Positions 10,701-23,500 of a stretch of 64,000 nucleotides of DNA are shown piece after piece (position 1 is the stretch's first letter; every line of letters starts with the position of its first letter). Source of the DNA: Artemia franciscana (Eukaryota; Arthropoda; Branchiopoda; Anostraca; Artemiidae). Both the position numbers and the translations under genes were made by a program. Under the pieces are notes generated by a model. That model was given only the letters and a program-made list of their open reading frames with translations. It had not been told where the DNA came from and made no database searches. Location of the stretch: the NCBI RefSeq assembly GCF_032884065.1, contig NC_088868.1, forward strand, positions 8,628,963 to 8,692,962, read 5' to 3'.

Positions 10701-12707
10701 TTTGGGTACTAAAAGTCGAGGATATTGCTTTGTGCACCTTCCTTTGGCCATGCATGGTGAATTTTCGTTCAGTGCACCGCAAGGTCCATGTATCGTATTT
10801 TTTACAATAATATCATGTAACCCCTTATCGACATTTTTATCAGGTATTTCAGCGGAAATCACATCATCAATTTCGTTCGAAGTAATTTTTTTATGTAGCC
10901 AGATTAGTATATGTGCGTGTGGCAAACCTCGTTTTTGCCATTCCACTGAGTACATCCAGCTTCGCACTGACCCAAACACTTCAAGTTTTACTATGTAGTT
11001 TATCAGTGATTTCAACTTTTGCCGGAAGACACGGGCCGTAATGTCATCCCTATGAACCGCCGATTGGCCTTGAAGTAAAAGTTACAGTATCTTGTCCCAA
11101 GATTAATTACATGTAAATGTAATAAATAAATCTGGACGACCATAGAGACGAACATACGCAATAGCATCTTGAGCATATTCATGCATATGACGGGGACTAC
11201 CAGCATATGACGAAGGTAAAATTGTTAATCTTCCTACGTTTGTGGTATTACCGTCATTTATAACTGCATCTCGCAAATGAATGTATTGTTCAGAGCGGAG
11301 GTTTGTCTGATTCAGGCGGATATATAGCAAACGTTCTGATTCAATTTTAGCATACATATCAACGACAAATTGGTGAAACAATTCACGGCATTTTAAATTA
11401 TAATTTTCTTCATCCTGCCGAATCATTAGTCTATAGGAATAATAATGCATTGCACTGCATTTCTTATTCATTTCTTTGTTAGTGGCTCGATTCATCAATT
11501 TAACATTAAAGTGATAGCCGTCGGCTCCATCCCAAAAAATGATAGGATATTGTAGGGCATCGTAGCATCGATGAGTTTCAGCAATTTTTAACAACTGAGC
11601 GTTTCGCTTATGAAGAATAATATCTCGAGGTAAAAACTGATCACCGACCATAACGATTGCCACTTCGTCGATAGTCGAAGCATTGTATCTACGCACATGT
11701 TGGTCAGGAGGCGTTTTGTCAGCGGAAATAACAATTTTATGCGTATCAGTAGGCATCAAATCGATGGCTGTTTTGAACAGACGCACTAAATTATTATTTT
11801 CGTGGAAAAGATGTTGCAATTGGGAAACGATTGTCCTTTCAACCTTGGGAGAAATTTCGCAACGTGCATTCAATTCAGAATTTCTATCACTGATGAAGTA
11901 CAATTGTAAAAATTTATGATTCTCGCCTGAGAATGGTAGAAGGGACTCTGCTCTATGATAAATTTGCCCTTTTACTTTGAAAGTAGACATAAATTGATCT
12001 GGATTTTCGATTTGGGCTCCAAACGACGTCATTTGGAAACATGAGTTGTATTTTCTGATTTTTGACAAAAAACGCTTAGATTCTGACGTAGTTCCAGTAA
12101 GGAAAGTCTTCAATGGCTCTGGTGGGGCAGCCAATAGAGGAAGTTTAACTTTTCCTGAGGCGTAACACATTCCCATTGTTTCACCATTGAATTTCAAGGC
12201 CTTGCAATAGGGACAAATTTTAGACATTGTCCCGATTTGAACACATCTACTCAAGCTATAATCATCGACTGGGCTGTACTTGAATGCCAGGTGATAACTT
12301 TCAGGTTGCTCTGATTCCTCGGCACGCTTTCTTCTCTTACTTTCTCTATCAGCAGCAAGCCTGATTTCTTGCTGTTCTTGTGATTCCTCGGCACGCCTTC
12401 TTTTTTCACTTTCTCTTTTAGCAGCAAGTCTGCTTTCGCGTTGTTCTTTTGATTCCTCGGCACGCTTTCTTTTCTGACTTTCTCTATCAGCAGCAAGTTT
12501 TTTGGCATAGACTCTTTGAGCATCTTCATCGGCTTTTGCCATTGTAAGTTCATCAGTCATTTTAAACTTAAACATTAATAGATTTCTACGTGAACATATA
12601 TGTCTTAAATATCTTTAATGACGTCACCGTCATAGCAAAAATGACGACAACTAACTTCATGACGTCAGGCGATCCACAGACAGACAACTTATTTTTATAT
12701 ATATAGA
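7791..12707 (-). mobile_element. Full-length Helitron with both termini, 4.9 kb
   Basis: The minus-strand 5' end is TC at 12707-12706, followed by TATATATATAAAAATAAG and a TGACGTCA-bearing leader. The 3' end is a GC-rich hairpin (GTTGGGGTAGCGC-type arms, 7797-7825) followed by AGCTAG, with CTAG at 7794-7791. The bases outside are A on the 5' side and T on the 3' side, matching the known Helitron habit of inserting between A and T without target duplication. Both flanks are TA-rich. It contains one decayed Rep/helicase gene. Its only defects seem to be point mutations and 1-base indels. Confidence 0.9.
8143..12575 (-). pseudogene. Helitron Rep/helicase gene, full span, multiply broken
   Basis: All domains of the transposase are present in order: basic 23-residue repeats (three units), CPYCK segment, Helitron-like N domain, HUH motif GLPHAHILIWL, YICKYVNKG, Walker A APGGTGKT, Walker B IIWDE, and C-terminal INKAQGQSLEKCGID. 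The frame is interrupted in several ways. Two nonsense changes lie close together at about 11100 and 11080 (both Gln codons in the copy at 1049-5005). Single-base losses occur in runs near 10218 and 10190, another near 9797, and another in the A-run near 8470. A Gly-to-stop change sits near 8252. Open pieces are 11103-12575, 10176-11015, 9734-10174, 8457-9722 and 8251-8502. Its start (MFKFKMTDELTMAK) is probably the family's normal N-terminus. Not functional. Confidence 0.93.
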
Positions 12708-12710
12708 TAT

Positions 12711-13450
<740 letters not shown>

Positions 13451-13637
13451 TCTATATATATAAAAATAAGTTGTCTGTCTGTCTGTGGGTCTCTGGATCT
13501 GTGGATCATGTGACGTCATGTTCCGGCTGACGTCATGAAATTAGTTGCCGTCATTTTTGTTATGACGATGCTTAGTATATTGTAAAACACATTAATCTGG
13601 TTAATAATATACCATTTAAAACACCAAAATGAACATG

Positions 13638-13713
13638 CTGGAGTAGTCACTCGGTGAGAGAGGGTGTCAGAACGGAGAATGAAGGTCCCAGGTTCAAATC
13701 CTGGTTAGGCTAA
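13638..13713 (+). other. tRNA-derived segment, second copy
   Basis: Copy of 13010-13083 within the tandem unit. A-box-like TAGTCACTCGG lies at 13644-13654 and the perfect B box GGTTCAAATCC at 13691-13701. It is followed by GGCTAAAAAAGG and A-rich filler. Confidence 0.6.
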
Positions 13714-14152
13714 AAAAGGTAAAAAACTAAAAACTAAAAAAAAACCTGAAAAAACTAAAAAAAGGCAAAAACTACAAAAAAAACTAAAAACTAATAAAAA
13801 AATAAACAAAAGCCGAAAAACTAAAAAAACTAAAGAAACTAAAAAAAGGAAAAATGAAAAATAGAAGAGAAAAAGAATACTAATAAAATTAAAAATAAAA
13901 ATAAAAAAAATAAAAAAGATAAAAAGCTAAAAAAAGATAAAAACCAATAAAAACTAAAACGAAAAAAAGGTAAAAAACTAAAAAAAAAATTCATCTAAAA
14001 AACTAAAAAAAAACTAAAAAACGTAAAAACTAAAAGAACTAAAAAAGTAAAAAAAAAACTAAAAAAAGGAAAAGTGAAAAATAAGCGGGATATAAAACAG
14101 GGGGATATAAATGACGACCGGGACACCGGGACATAAGGAATATAAATGAATC

Positions 14153-14935
14153 AGAAAATACAACTCATGTTTCCAAATGACGTCGTTTGGAGCCCAAATT
14201 GAAAATCCAGATCAATTTATGTCTACTTTCAAAGTAAAAGGGCAAATTTATCATAGAGCAGGGTCTCTTCTACCATTCTCAGGCGAGAATCATAAATTTT
14301 TACAATTGTACTTCATCAGTGATAGAAATTCTGAATTGAATGCACGTTGCGAAATTTCTCCCAACATTGAAAGGACAATCGTTAACCAATTACAACATCT
14401 TTTCCACGAAAATAATAATTTAGTTCGTCTGTTCAAAACAGCCATCGATTTGATGCCTACTTATACGCATAAAATTGTTATTTCCGCTGACAAAACGCCT
14501 CCTGGCCAACATGTGCGTAGATACAATGCTCCAACTATCGACGAAGTGGCCATCGTTATGGTCGGTGATCAGTTTTTACCTCGAGATATTATTCTCAGGG
14601 TTTCCACCACACGTGCTACAACTAAAAATAGGCCTACCAATAATACTTTTAAGAAATATAAACCCACCAAAGCTTTGCTATGGCACTCGACCTGCCGTAA
14701 AAAAAAACAATGGAAAACCTAATAGAGGCCACAATCTTGACAGGGCCTTTTGAGGGTGAGGCTGTTCTTATTCCTTACATTCCCAAGATTCCAACGGATC
14801 TGCCTTTTCAATTTAAAAGATTGCAATTCCCAATTCGATTAGCATTTGCAATCACCATTAACAAAGCTCAAGGTCAATCATTAGAAAAATGTGGTATAGA
14901 TCTTAATACTGATTGTTTTTCCCATTGACAATTGT
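14153..14935 (+). pseudogene. Helitron Rep/helicase deletion derivative
   Basis: Codons from the N-terminal region (RKYNSCFQMTSFGAQIENPD to LPRDIIL, 14153-14593) are joined at about 14594 to the helicase C-terminus, first in a shifted frame. From 14710 the correct C-terminal frame resumes ([18 protein letters not shown] to INKAQGQSLEKCGID) until a stop after CFSH near 14928. The HUH, tyrosine and Walker motifs are all deleted. The same Gly-to-stop change after CFSH is seen in the copy at 8143-12575, so the two probably share ancestry. Confidence 0.85.
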
Positions 14936-15212
14936 ACGTTGCATGTTCGAGGGTCGGTAAACCTGACAATCTATTTATATGCAGCGACAATTGGACAGCG
15001 AAGAATGTTGTATATTCGCAAGTTTTACGCAGTTAATTTGTATTTTATCTATCTATCTATCTATATAAAAACGAATTGTATGTATGCATGTTTGTTTGTT
15101 TGTAAAAAGAGCGTTTGCATATGATGTCATTATTAGTACATACGGCTTTGTATATGCAGAGAAAATGGGAAAGCCAAGAATGTTGTATATTCGCAATTTT
15201 TACGTAGTTTAA

Positions 15213-16073
15213 CTCCTGCAGACGAAATGAATGCTTGCCTAAAAAATTCTAATTTATAGGCACACGTAAAAATATTAAAATTAACTACAAATATGTGTGT
15301 CCGATTGCAAAACGATGACTCTGGTCAAACAGTACACTCAATTTCAGGACGTATACAACTACCTGCTGATTTCTGTAATTTAGTGACGTCCAAAAATGAA
15401 TTGATTGAAAAAGTATTTCCGAATATTCTAAAAAATTATAAAAATAATAAATGGCTAAGTGAAAGAGCGATTCTCCCACCCAAAAATATAGACGTCCACG
15501 AAATCAACAATATTGTTTTGAACAAGATTCGAGACCAGGCAGTCCTTTACAAGTCAGTCGACACAGTTTTGGAACCAAATGAAGCGGTTAATTATCCATC
15601 TGAATTTTTAAATTCCATAGATCCTTCAGGGTTTCCACCACACGTGCTACAACTAAAAATAGGCGTTCCAAAAATACTTTTAAGAAATATCAACCCACCA
15701 AAGCTTTACAATAGCACGCGACTTGCCGTAAAAAAAAAAAAAAACAATGGAAAACCTAATAGAGGCCACAATCTTGACAGGGCCTTATGAGGGTGAGGCT
15801 GTTCTTATTCCTCGCATTCCCATGATTCCAACGGATCTGCTTTTTCAATTTAAAAAATTGCAATTCCCAATTCGATTAGTATTTGCAATCACCATTCACA
15901 AAGCTCAAGGTCAATCATTAGAAAAATGTGGTATAGATCTTAATCCTGATTGTTTTTCCCATGGACAATTGTACGTTGCATGTTCGAGGGTCGGTAAACC
16001 TGACAATGTATTTATATGCACCGACAATTGGACAGCGAAGAATGTTGTTTATTCGCAAGTTTTACGCAGTTAA
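15213..16073 (+). pseudogene. Helitron helicase C-terminal fragment
   Basis: It begins inside the helicase at PADEMNACLKN (15213) and has a stop replacing Trp at about 15256 (TAG). A short deletion after NDDSGQT joins it to SISGRIQLPADF. The frame then runs through SERAILPPKNIDVHEINNIV to the A-run near 15735, where it shifts. It ends in the complete C-terminus [12 protein letters not shown] ... INKAQ-type motif (here IHKAQGQSLEKCGID) ... GQLYVACSRVGKPDN ... VLRS at 16073. This shows the natural C-terminus of the family. Not functional alone. Confidence 0.88.
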
Positions 16074-16412
16074 TTTGTATTGTATCTATCTATATAAAAA
16101 CGAGTTATGTGGATGCATGTTTGTTTGCTTTTAAAAAGAGCGTTTGTATATGACGTCATTATTAGTACATACGGCTTTGCATATGCACAGACAATGGGAA
16201 AGCCAAGAATGTTGTTTATTCGCAATTTTTGCGTAGTTTGAAACACATATATAAATCTATCTATATTCACAGGTGGGACACAGGGACACAACTACAATGG
16301 CGCATAACTAATATGGCGCGTAACGACTTATGCGCGCGGGGGGGCTTGGGGGGGCGCGAAGCGCCCCACCAACTAGGTGTTGGGGTGGCGCGAAGTGCCA
16401 CCCCAACAGCTA

Positions 16413-16413
<1 letters not shown>

Positions 16414-16498
<85 letters not shown>
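16414..16498. repeat. (TA)n at a Helitron 3' boundary
   Basis: About 84 bp of TA repeat directly after CTAG of the composite Helitron. It was probably the insertion target or expanded after insertion. Confidence 0.9.
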
Positions 16499-16499
<1 letters not shown>

Positions 16500-16500
<1 letters not shown>

Positions 16501-17329
16501 AGAGCTGTAAATTTTTACTTGGTTTTCCAATTCGTTTTAGTAGCACTGGAATAGTTTCCAGATATAAAATTAAAGAGCTGTTGGAATTAGGTACGGTTAA
16601 GACAAACAATTTCAAGTAATTTCTTGTTTGTTTAAATTAGAATTATTATAAGACTCCACTTCTGCTCGTTTTTAGTTTTAATATGGCTCTTTACTTTTCT
16701 CAAAAAGTTATTTTCCCTTAAGGGGGTGATTAAGTGAACTGATGGAACTCGAAAATCCCATGTTAAATTGAAAATTTATATTTAAAAAGTACTCAAGTAT
16801 TCATTGGCGGAAGATGCCGCTTTTAATATCAGGCCATAGCTTCTTGAAGATGCTACAAAATGTTTGAAAGGATTTTGTTCTATTTCCTCTAATTGCTTAG
16901 AAATCTTAGAAAATGTCTAGGTATTTTTCACAAGTGTACTCTATGAAGGATATTACTTTTGGAACAAAATTGGTACTATCATGTGCAGAAGACAATAACC
17001 TATAAGATGATTGGAACCATTTTTTGATGTATTTTCCTGTTTTCTAACAGTCCCCTAGAATATTTTCAGCTACCTGAAATTTTTACACGTCGGTTGCCAT
17101 AAAGAATCGTTTCAGATCGCCGATAATAACCCCTAGAGACGAGAATGACAAGCTGGAATAATCAGCTGCTTGTTAATAGTGTGAAATTTTCATAAATTAT
17201 TTCAATGCAATGAAGAAACATAGAAATGAGAAATAGTCAGGAGCCTTCAGGAAAGTTATGCACACAAAGCCGAAATCATGGGGAAAATTAAATCAATGCG
17301 AGGTATGGAACTGCGAAACTGCGAGAAAT
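16500..17329. other. No gene recognised
   Basis: AT-rich sequence with short frames only. A weak inverted similarity (CTTAAGGGGGTGATTAAGTGAAC near 16720 against 20735-20775 reversed) may mark the edges of an old element enclosing 16700-20770. Confidence 0.4.
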
Positions 17330-17709
17330 TTAGGGATAGGCTAGTGGATAAAGAACCGAAAAGAGTCCAAGGCGGACTATTGCATGGAAGTTGGAAAGAA
17401 TGGACTGGTCAACCCCAAACGAGGCCACGACTACTTTTACCAAGTACAATCAGTCAGCTTGAATGTGCTCAGCTATATACTTGCTTTTTCATGATTTTTA
17501 CCCAGAAAGACTTCTACATTGAAAAGATAGACCGCAATCCAGGCTTTTGGACCGAAAAGATTTTTCCCAAGCTGAAAGGATTCTTCATTGATGCTTTGAT
17601 CCCAAAGTTCCACAGGGGGTTCCAATACAAGAGCCGTACTTATAAGATTAATCGTCTAATACCGGTAACAGGAAAATTCATTTTCCTTACATTCTATCCT
17701 TCTTTGTAG
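17330..17709 (+). pseudogene. YqaJ-like (alkaline exonuclease family) relic, C-terminal part
   Basis: Two overlapping plus-strand frames give one familiar protein if a single frame change is allowed near 17470-17490. The first has SKADYCMEVG, then KRGHDYFYQVQ, which resembles the conserved HxYYYQVQGQL core of YqaJ/phage-type recombination exonucleases. The second has FFMIFTQKDFYIEKIDRN, then FWTEKIFPKLKGFF and DALIPKF. That resembles the family's C-terminal pattern (Y-T-x-K-D-x-x-I-E-x-I-x-x-D, F-W, L-x-x-F-Y, L-P). Upstream catalytic residues are not visible, so this is a fragment. In metazoan genomes such domains are often carried by mobile or viral-derived DNA. An open frame starting with Met at 17278 overlaps in the wrong frame for the first half. 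Confidence 0.5.
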
Positions 17710-17785
17710 TTACATACTTAATTGTATTGTCATTTGAAATAAAATACCTTTGTTTATATTGCTTGTCCTCCAACCTTATCAAACA

Positions 17786-19588
17786 GTTCGTAGTAACGAA
17801 CTGTAGTAAAGAGCGACCCGGCTCAATAGTAACCGAAACTCTAAAGAATGGAATTTTGGTACCAATAGCTACATCAAAAGAATCGCATTTTAATGCTGAT
17901 TTTAAATATATTAAATAAAAAAACAAGTTTTTTCAACTGAAAGTAAGGAGCGACATTAAAACTTAAAACGAACAGAAATTACTTCGTATATAAAAGGGGC
18001 TGCTTCTTCATCAACGCCCCGCTCTTTACGCTAAAGTTTGACTCTTTCTCCCAACTCTTCTTTTTAAAACAGTAAAAAACTTTAGCGTAAAGAGCGGGGC
18101 GTTGATGAGGAAGCAGCCCCTTTTATATACGAAGTAATTTGTGTCCGTTTTAAGTTTTAATGTCGCTCCTTACTTTCAGTTGAAAAAACTTGTTTTTTTA
18201 TTTAATTTCTGAATGTTTTTGAATAAATGCATGTTTTGATTTTGGCTCTCCGCAGAGTAATAATTGAAACAAAATTTGAATTTTTTTTTTTTTTTTGCTG
18301 AATGGCTTACTCATAATTTTGATCGAATGATTTTGGGAAAAAAGAGCGGGGGAGGAAGCCTAGTTGCCCTCCAATTTTTTGGTTAATAAAAAAAGGCAAC
18401 TAGAAATTTAATTTATTACGAATGGTTTTATAAGTAAAAGATATACGTAACTTATAAACTAGCTTACGTGAAGAATTTTTTATTCTCATATTTTTATTAC
18501 ACATATGAGAGGGTTCACCCCGTCGTCAGCACCTCTCTCTTTACACTAAATCTTAAATTTTGGCCCAATTAATTAAGAATGACCCCTGAATCACAAAAGC
18601 CGTAGAATAAATAGTTGACATTACTAAAAATACTTTAGCGTAAAGAGCGAGGTATTAGGAGGAGGTGAGCCCCTCATATGGGTAATAATTTCTGTTCGTT
18701 TTAAGTTTTGATGCTGCTCTTTACTTCCAGCTGAAAAAAAACTTTTTCATATATATTTTTTCAATGTTTTTTTTTAATAATGTTAGTAAATCCTGCGCTC
18801 CCTTCATGGAAATTTTCTTCCCCCATGACCAAGTCCTCGATGGAAAGTTCCCCCTGTATATCCCCCTCTTTTCGACCCCTCTCCCCGACCAAAAAATTCT
18901 CCTGAAAACACCTGTACACTTCCCAATAACCATTACTATATGTAAAGAAATCCCCCAAACCAAAAAAATCCCCCTGAAAACGTCTGTACACTTCTTAGTA
19001 ACCATTACTATATGTACACACAGGTCAAAGATTGTAACTTGCAGCCCCTCCAACGGGGACTGCGGGGGAGTAGGTCGTCCCCAAATACATAGTTATTGGG
19101 TTTTTCGACTATGGTGAATAAAATGGCTATCTCAGAATTTTGATCCGGTAACTTTGGGTAAGAATGACCGTGGGAGGGGGCCTAGGTGTCCTCTAATTTC
19201 CCATCACCCCTGGAAAAAAAAACAAATAAACACGCATCTGTGATTTGTCTTCTGGCACAAAATGCGAAATTCCACATTTTTATAGATTGGGGCTTGAAAC
19301 TTCTACGACAAGGTTCTCTGATAGGCTGAATCTGATGGTGTGATTTTCGTTTAGATCGTATGACTTTTAAGGGGTGTTTCCCCCTATTTTCTAAAATGAG
19401 GCAAATATTTTCAGGCTCGTAATTTTTGATGGGTAAGACTATTCTTGATGAAACTTATATATTTAAATCAGCATTAAAATGCCATTCTTTTGATATAACT
19501 ATCGGTATGAAAATTCCATTTTTTTAGAGTTTTGGTTACTATTGAGCCTAGTCGCTCCTTACTACAGTTCGTTACTACGAACTGTTTA
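17786..19588 (+). repeat. PAL repeat copy A (non-coding, palindromic ends)
   Basis: It begins with AAACAGTTCG and the terminal palindrome ACAGTTCG..CGAACTGT, then GAGCGACCCGGCTCAATAGTAA. It ends at about 19588 with the same terminus in reverse (TTACTACAGTTCG..CGAACTGTTT). The middle contains a long hairpin (17918-18203) and inverted pairs around CTTTAGCGTAAAGAGCG. No protein is supported. Related copies lie at 19589-20550, 28511-29353, 31406-34440, 49052-50795 and 55896-57575. Confidence 0.85.
17918..18203. repeat. ~130-bp-arm hairpin inside PAL
   Basis: The left arm (about 17918-18045) runs from AAAACAAGTTTTTTC through AAGTAAGGAGCGACATTAAA to CTCTTTACGCTAAAG. The right arm (about 18075-18203) is its near-perfect reverse complement, around a loop of about 30 bp. 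Equivalent hairpins are at 34144-34437, 50499-50795 and 55896-56170. This foldback structure could be an independent MITE-like unit. Confidence 0.9.
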
Positions 19589-20550
19589 AAAATGTGGAAT
19601 TTTTTATTTTTTGTCAGAAGGCAGATCACGGATGCGTGTTTATTTGTTTTTTTTTCAGGGATGATCGTATCGACCCAGTGGTCCTAGAATGTTGCGATAG
19701 GGTTCATTCTAACGGAAATGAAAAGTTCTAGTGCCCTTTTTAAGTGACCAAGAAAATCGGAGGGTGCCTAGGCCCCCGTCGCACGCTAATTATTTTCCAA
19801 AAGTCACCGGATTTAAATTCTGAGATGACCTACTCCCCCAGAGTCCCCATGGGAGGGGCTACAAGTTACTAACACTGACCAGTGCTTACATATAGTAATG
19901 GTTATTGGGAAGTGTACAGACGTTTTCTGGGGCGTTTTCATTTGGTTTGGGGCAGGGGTTGAGAAGAGTGGGATATGTTGGGGGAACTTTTCACGGAGGA
20001 ATTTGTCATGGGGGAAGAAAATTTCCATGAAGGGAGCGCAGGATTTTCTAGCATTATTAAAAAAAACAATGAAAAAATAAATATGGCAAAGTTTTTCAAC
20101 TGAAAGGAACAGAATATTCCTGTTATTATTTTCTTGTAAATATTAATTCCTGTAAATATTCCATAATAATTTCTGTTAAAAGGAACAGAAATTATTACGC
20201 ATATGAGGGGCTCACCTCCTAATACCTCGCTCTTTACGTTAAAGTATTTTTAGAAATTCCAACTATTCATTCTACGGCTTTTGTTATTCAGGGGTTATTC
20301 TTAAGAAATTTTGACAAATTTTAAGCTTTAGAGTGAAGAGTGAGGTACTGACGAGGGGGTGAAACCCCTCATATATGCAATAAAAATATGAGAATACAGA
20401 AGTTTCTTTACGTAAGCTAATTTGTAAGTTGCGTATATCTTTAACTAATAAAATTTATTTTTACTTAAATTTTAAGTAAAAAATAAAAAAAAATTTTAAA
20501 TTAAAAAAAAATTTTAATCTTAAAATTTTTATTTTACTTTAACTAATAAA
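19589..20550 (-). repeat. PAL repeat copy B, partial, inverted to copy A
   Basis: Starting at AAATGTGGAATTTTTTATTTTTTG it mirrors copy A's internal sequence. Shared landmarks are GGTCCTAGAATGTTGCGATAGGG, CCCCCAGAGTCCCC, the CATGGGGGAAGAAAATTTCCATG block and CTCGCTCTTTACG. It decays into AT-rich DNA near 20450-20550. Copies A and B form a head-to-head pair. Confidence 0.75.
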
Positions 20551-23500
20551 ATCTTATTTTTACCCAGCCAAATATATTACTATTTCTCGGCTGAAACATC
20601 TCACCAAAGGAAGCTGTCAATCAAAACCTTTGACAAGACTTGATAATTGGTACTATTTGAAGTTTTGACAACCAACGGTCTCTAGAGAATTAAAAGACAG
20701 AAGGCTAACCTTACTTCAATTCTGAAGCTCGATGTTTTCAAGTTCACTTAATCACGGCCTTAAGGAAAAACTTGCTTGAAGGACAAACTGTAAATATACT
20801 AGTAAATAAGAAAACCACATGCTCGCAGCTAAATTGTTTAACACATGGCCCACACTATAAGAGAGGCGCTGTCCTAAGGTTAACGTAGTGGGGCTTGCTG
20901 GCATCTTTAACAGTTGCCTCAGTTGTTGCTACTGGACGTACAAGAAATTGCTTAGGCAATAGAGGTATGGCTTCTGTCAGGATATTGAGCTCTGTATACA
21001 AGAATCCCTGTAAATACCACTGGTAAAATGATATCCTATACATAAACTGTTTCCAAGTAGTTTTCCATCACAGAAAACGTGCAAGAAAGTTTCCGAGTAT
21101 ACTATATTCAATTTAACTATATCGAGTGCATTGAATACATAATTTGTTATGGTAAAAATCTTTGATAAACTCTTTGGTAAAATAAGTTTAAATCTTCGTT
21201 TACAAAGGCGACTAAGAGGTATAATTTCCGAGGTAGGAGAAAGAAAGAGCCCATAGCAAAGGTTTTTTTGCATGCCAGAAGTTCAGTAGTCAATTCAGTA
21301 CTTAGTCCAGATATGATTATTTTAAGAACTTTTTCCAAAATTATTTTCGCTTTTAATATGTCAAGTAGAAACGTAAGACATTTTATCATATCGTATAATC
21401 TTGGCCTTGGATAATCTGTGTTTGCTGATTTAATTATTCAGGATAAATATGCAAACTGACGAATTCAGAAACGGTGGTCCGCAGAAGCCTCGAATAATCA
21501 AACTATCAACGGTTCCAATAAAAGAAAAGATCAAGTTTCAACAAAACATGTGACTTTATTATTGACGCTTTTACTAAATGAAATTTTGGAAAAATGTTGC
21601 AAGTTTTGACACATACCTTGACAAAACCTGGGATTCAAACGTGTTACGTCCCATCTTAATCAAATATTTAATTATAAGTAAATATTTAACCAAGTATTTA
21701 AAGATAAAAAATAGTCGATCGAATTACGAGCCAGTTCAATCCTTTCGGCTTTTTGAGCGTTGCTTGTTCAACAGAGTAGCTCATTTTATGGAACATTAGG
21801 AAATTACAAATAACCTCCTATGTGACATCGAGTATTACCCAATTCCAAGTCAAGTAATTTCAATAAACAAGAGTCTAGACCCAATAGAATTCGGATATAA
21901 GTTTCAAGCTTTCCAAATTGTTTGTGCTCTTATGGAAAACAATAGTAGATATTTTTTTTTATATTCCCAACAACACTTTTACACTCACCCCTATCCCCAA
22001 GCTCAATTTTCTCAGTTCCTTGCATGGTTTCTTCAGTTAGAATTTCTTTCATTGCATTTCTTCAGTAAGAAATTAAAAGTTCCATTGCCTTTTAATGTTC
22101 TAAAGTGATCGAAGAGTAAACCTCCTTCCCCCTCCCCAAAGTTTTTTCTCTCCGATCAAAATTTGAGATACTCATTTTGTTTAAAACACTCAAAAGTTCA
22201 AATAAATTTACCTCCTGGGTTTACAGCCCCTCCCCCAACAGTTTCTGTTGCGGTGCTTATGGAAATAAAGAGAGGGATTCCATATACGATCAAAACCCAC
22301 TTTGTCCTTGCTGGTTGTGAAAAGGGAACACCCGTACTATCCAAGCAACAGCTGATTGTATTAGGTTAGAACTTTCAATTTATGTTTAGGCAGAGTTGAA
22401 GAGAGATCAGAGGGCAACCAGCCTCCTCCCTCCTTGCCCTAAATGATATATGGTGACGTTCAGTTTCTTTAATACTGAAATAATATTTAATACTGAAATA
22501 ATATTTGAATGCTGAATAATATTCAGTGACCTTAAAAATATCTTTAATGTATTGATCAAATTGGATTTTCATTACTCCGACAATCGTGATAACAGATATA
22601 CTATTATCAAAATTTCTTACTATTTTTGTACTACATCTTCATGTTTTACGTCAAATTCCTAGACTTGCTATGCAAATAAAAAGGGTAACTATAGCCACTC
22701 CAAAGGTAAGTTCACCTTTGTCTGAACTCAGTTAGCGAAACTCTGTAGGCTATTAAAGTGGCATATTCTAGACATATTGGGAAAGACAGATGGCAACAGA
22801 GCTGAAGCTTTCGGAGTATTGGGGGAGGGGAGGAAGAGCCAAGGGGCGTTCATGTTTTTAGATGTATCAAAAGTCGGAAAATTTTCCCCACGGAAAATTT
22901 TCCCCGTGTAAAATTCTTCCACACAGGAAATTCAACAGTCTCAGAGAAATTACAAAGTAGGTGCTTCAAAAGTTCGATCAAGTGTTCTAAGGGGTAACAA
23001 AAGGACCAGATAACTAAATTAGTTCCAGGACAGGTGCTTATTGGTTTTCAATCACTTTTGACCTAATTAAAAGGACTAGAACTCTCACAAGCCTCCTCCG
23101 AAGTTTCTCCGACCAAAAGAGGGTGATTGGGGATGAGGAAGAGGCTGCCCCTTTCCCAAACCAAAAAAACTGCTAATTTAGGGGTCAAATATTGCTCTTT
23201 TACTTCCATAATAACTGCATAGACCAAAAATAGTTCTGTATATCAAGAGGGATTATGTATCGATTTGGAACTGTGAATATTTTACCAAAAACAACAAGTA
23301 AAACAACAGAACATTTATCTAAGACAGGGAAATTCACTTAAACCTTAGGATAATTTTGGCTCTCTATCCAAGAGACATCCTTGTCAAACTAAACATAAAA
23401 GTGAAATAAAACTTATTATAAAATGGGGTCTTTAAACCTGAAATTGAAAAATTAAAGTAGTCCCAAGTTTGGGGTTTCTAAAATGAATAGGCAGTATGGT

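Larger units (their letters stand above)
13451..16413 (+). mobile_element. Composite Helitron, both termini, ~3.0 kb
   Basis: TC at 13451-13452 opens the 5' leader. The 3' end has the hairpin GTTGGGGTGGCGCG..TGCCACCCCAAC followed by AGCTAG (CTAG at 16410-16413) and a T outside. Between them lie the second A-rich/tRNA-like unit, a short GACCGGGACAC stretch (14110-14150) and two separate deletion derivatives of the Rep/helicase gene (14153-14935, 15213-16073). A second leader-like sequence (CTATCTATATAAAAACGA) occurs after each derivative (about 15055 and 16090). The element therefore seems assembled from more than one Helitron subfamily. Confidence 0.85.

Noticed and set aside
10687-10998. Plus-strand frames conserved between Helitron copies (also 3063-3374)
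   Set aside because: Shadows of the Rep domain coding strand; conservation reflects common descent of the element.
17278-17709. A single 143-codon gene starting at Met 17278
   Set aside because: Only the second half of that frame resembles the YqaJ family; the matching first half is in another frame, so the start is spurious.
17918-18203. Rho-independent terminators or riboswitches at the long hairpins
   Set aside because: Arms of over 100 bp, repeated copies and eukaryotic context point to foldback repeats, not bacterial regulation.
16700-20770. A 4-kb element bounded by weak inverted similarity (CTTAAGG..GTGATTAAGTGAAC)
   Set aside because: The match covers only about 45 bp with gaps and no target duplication is visible.
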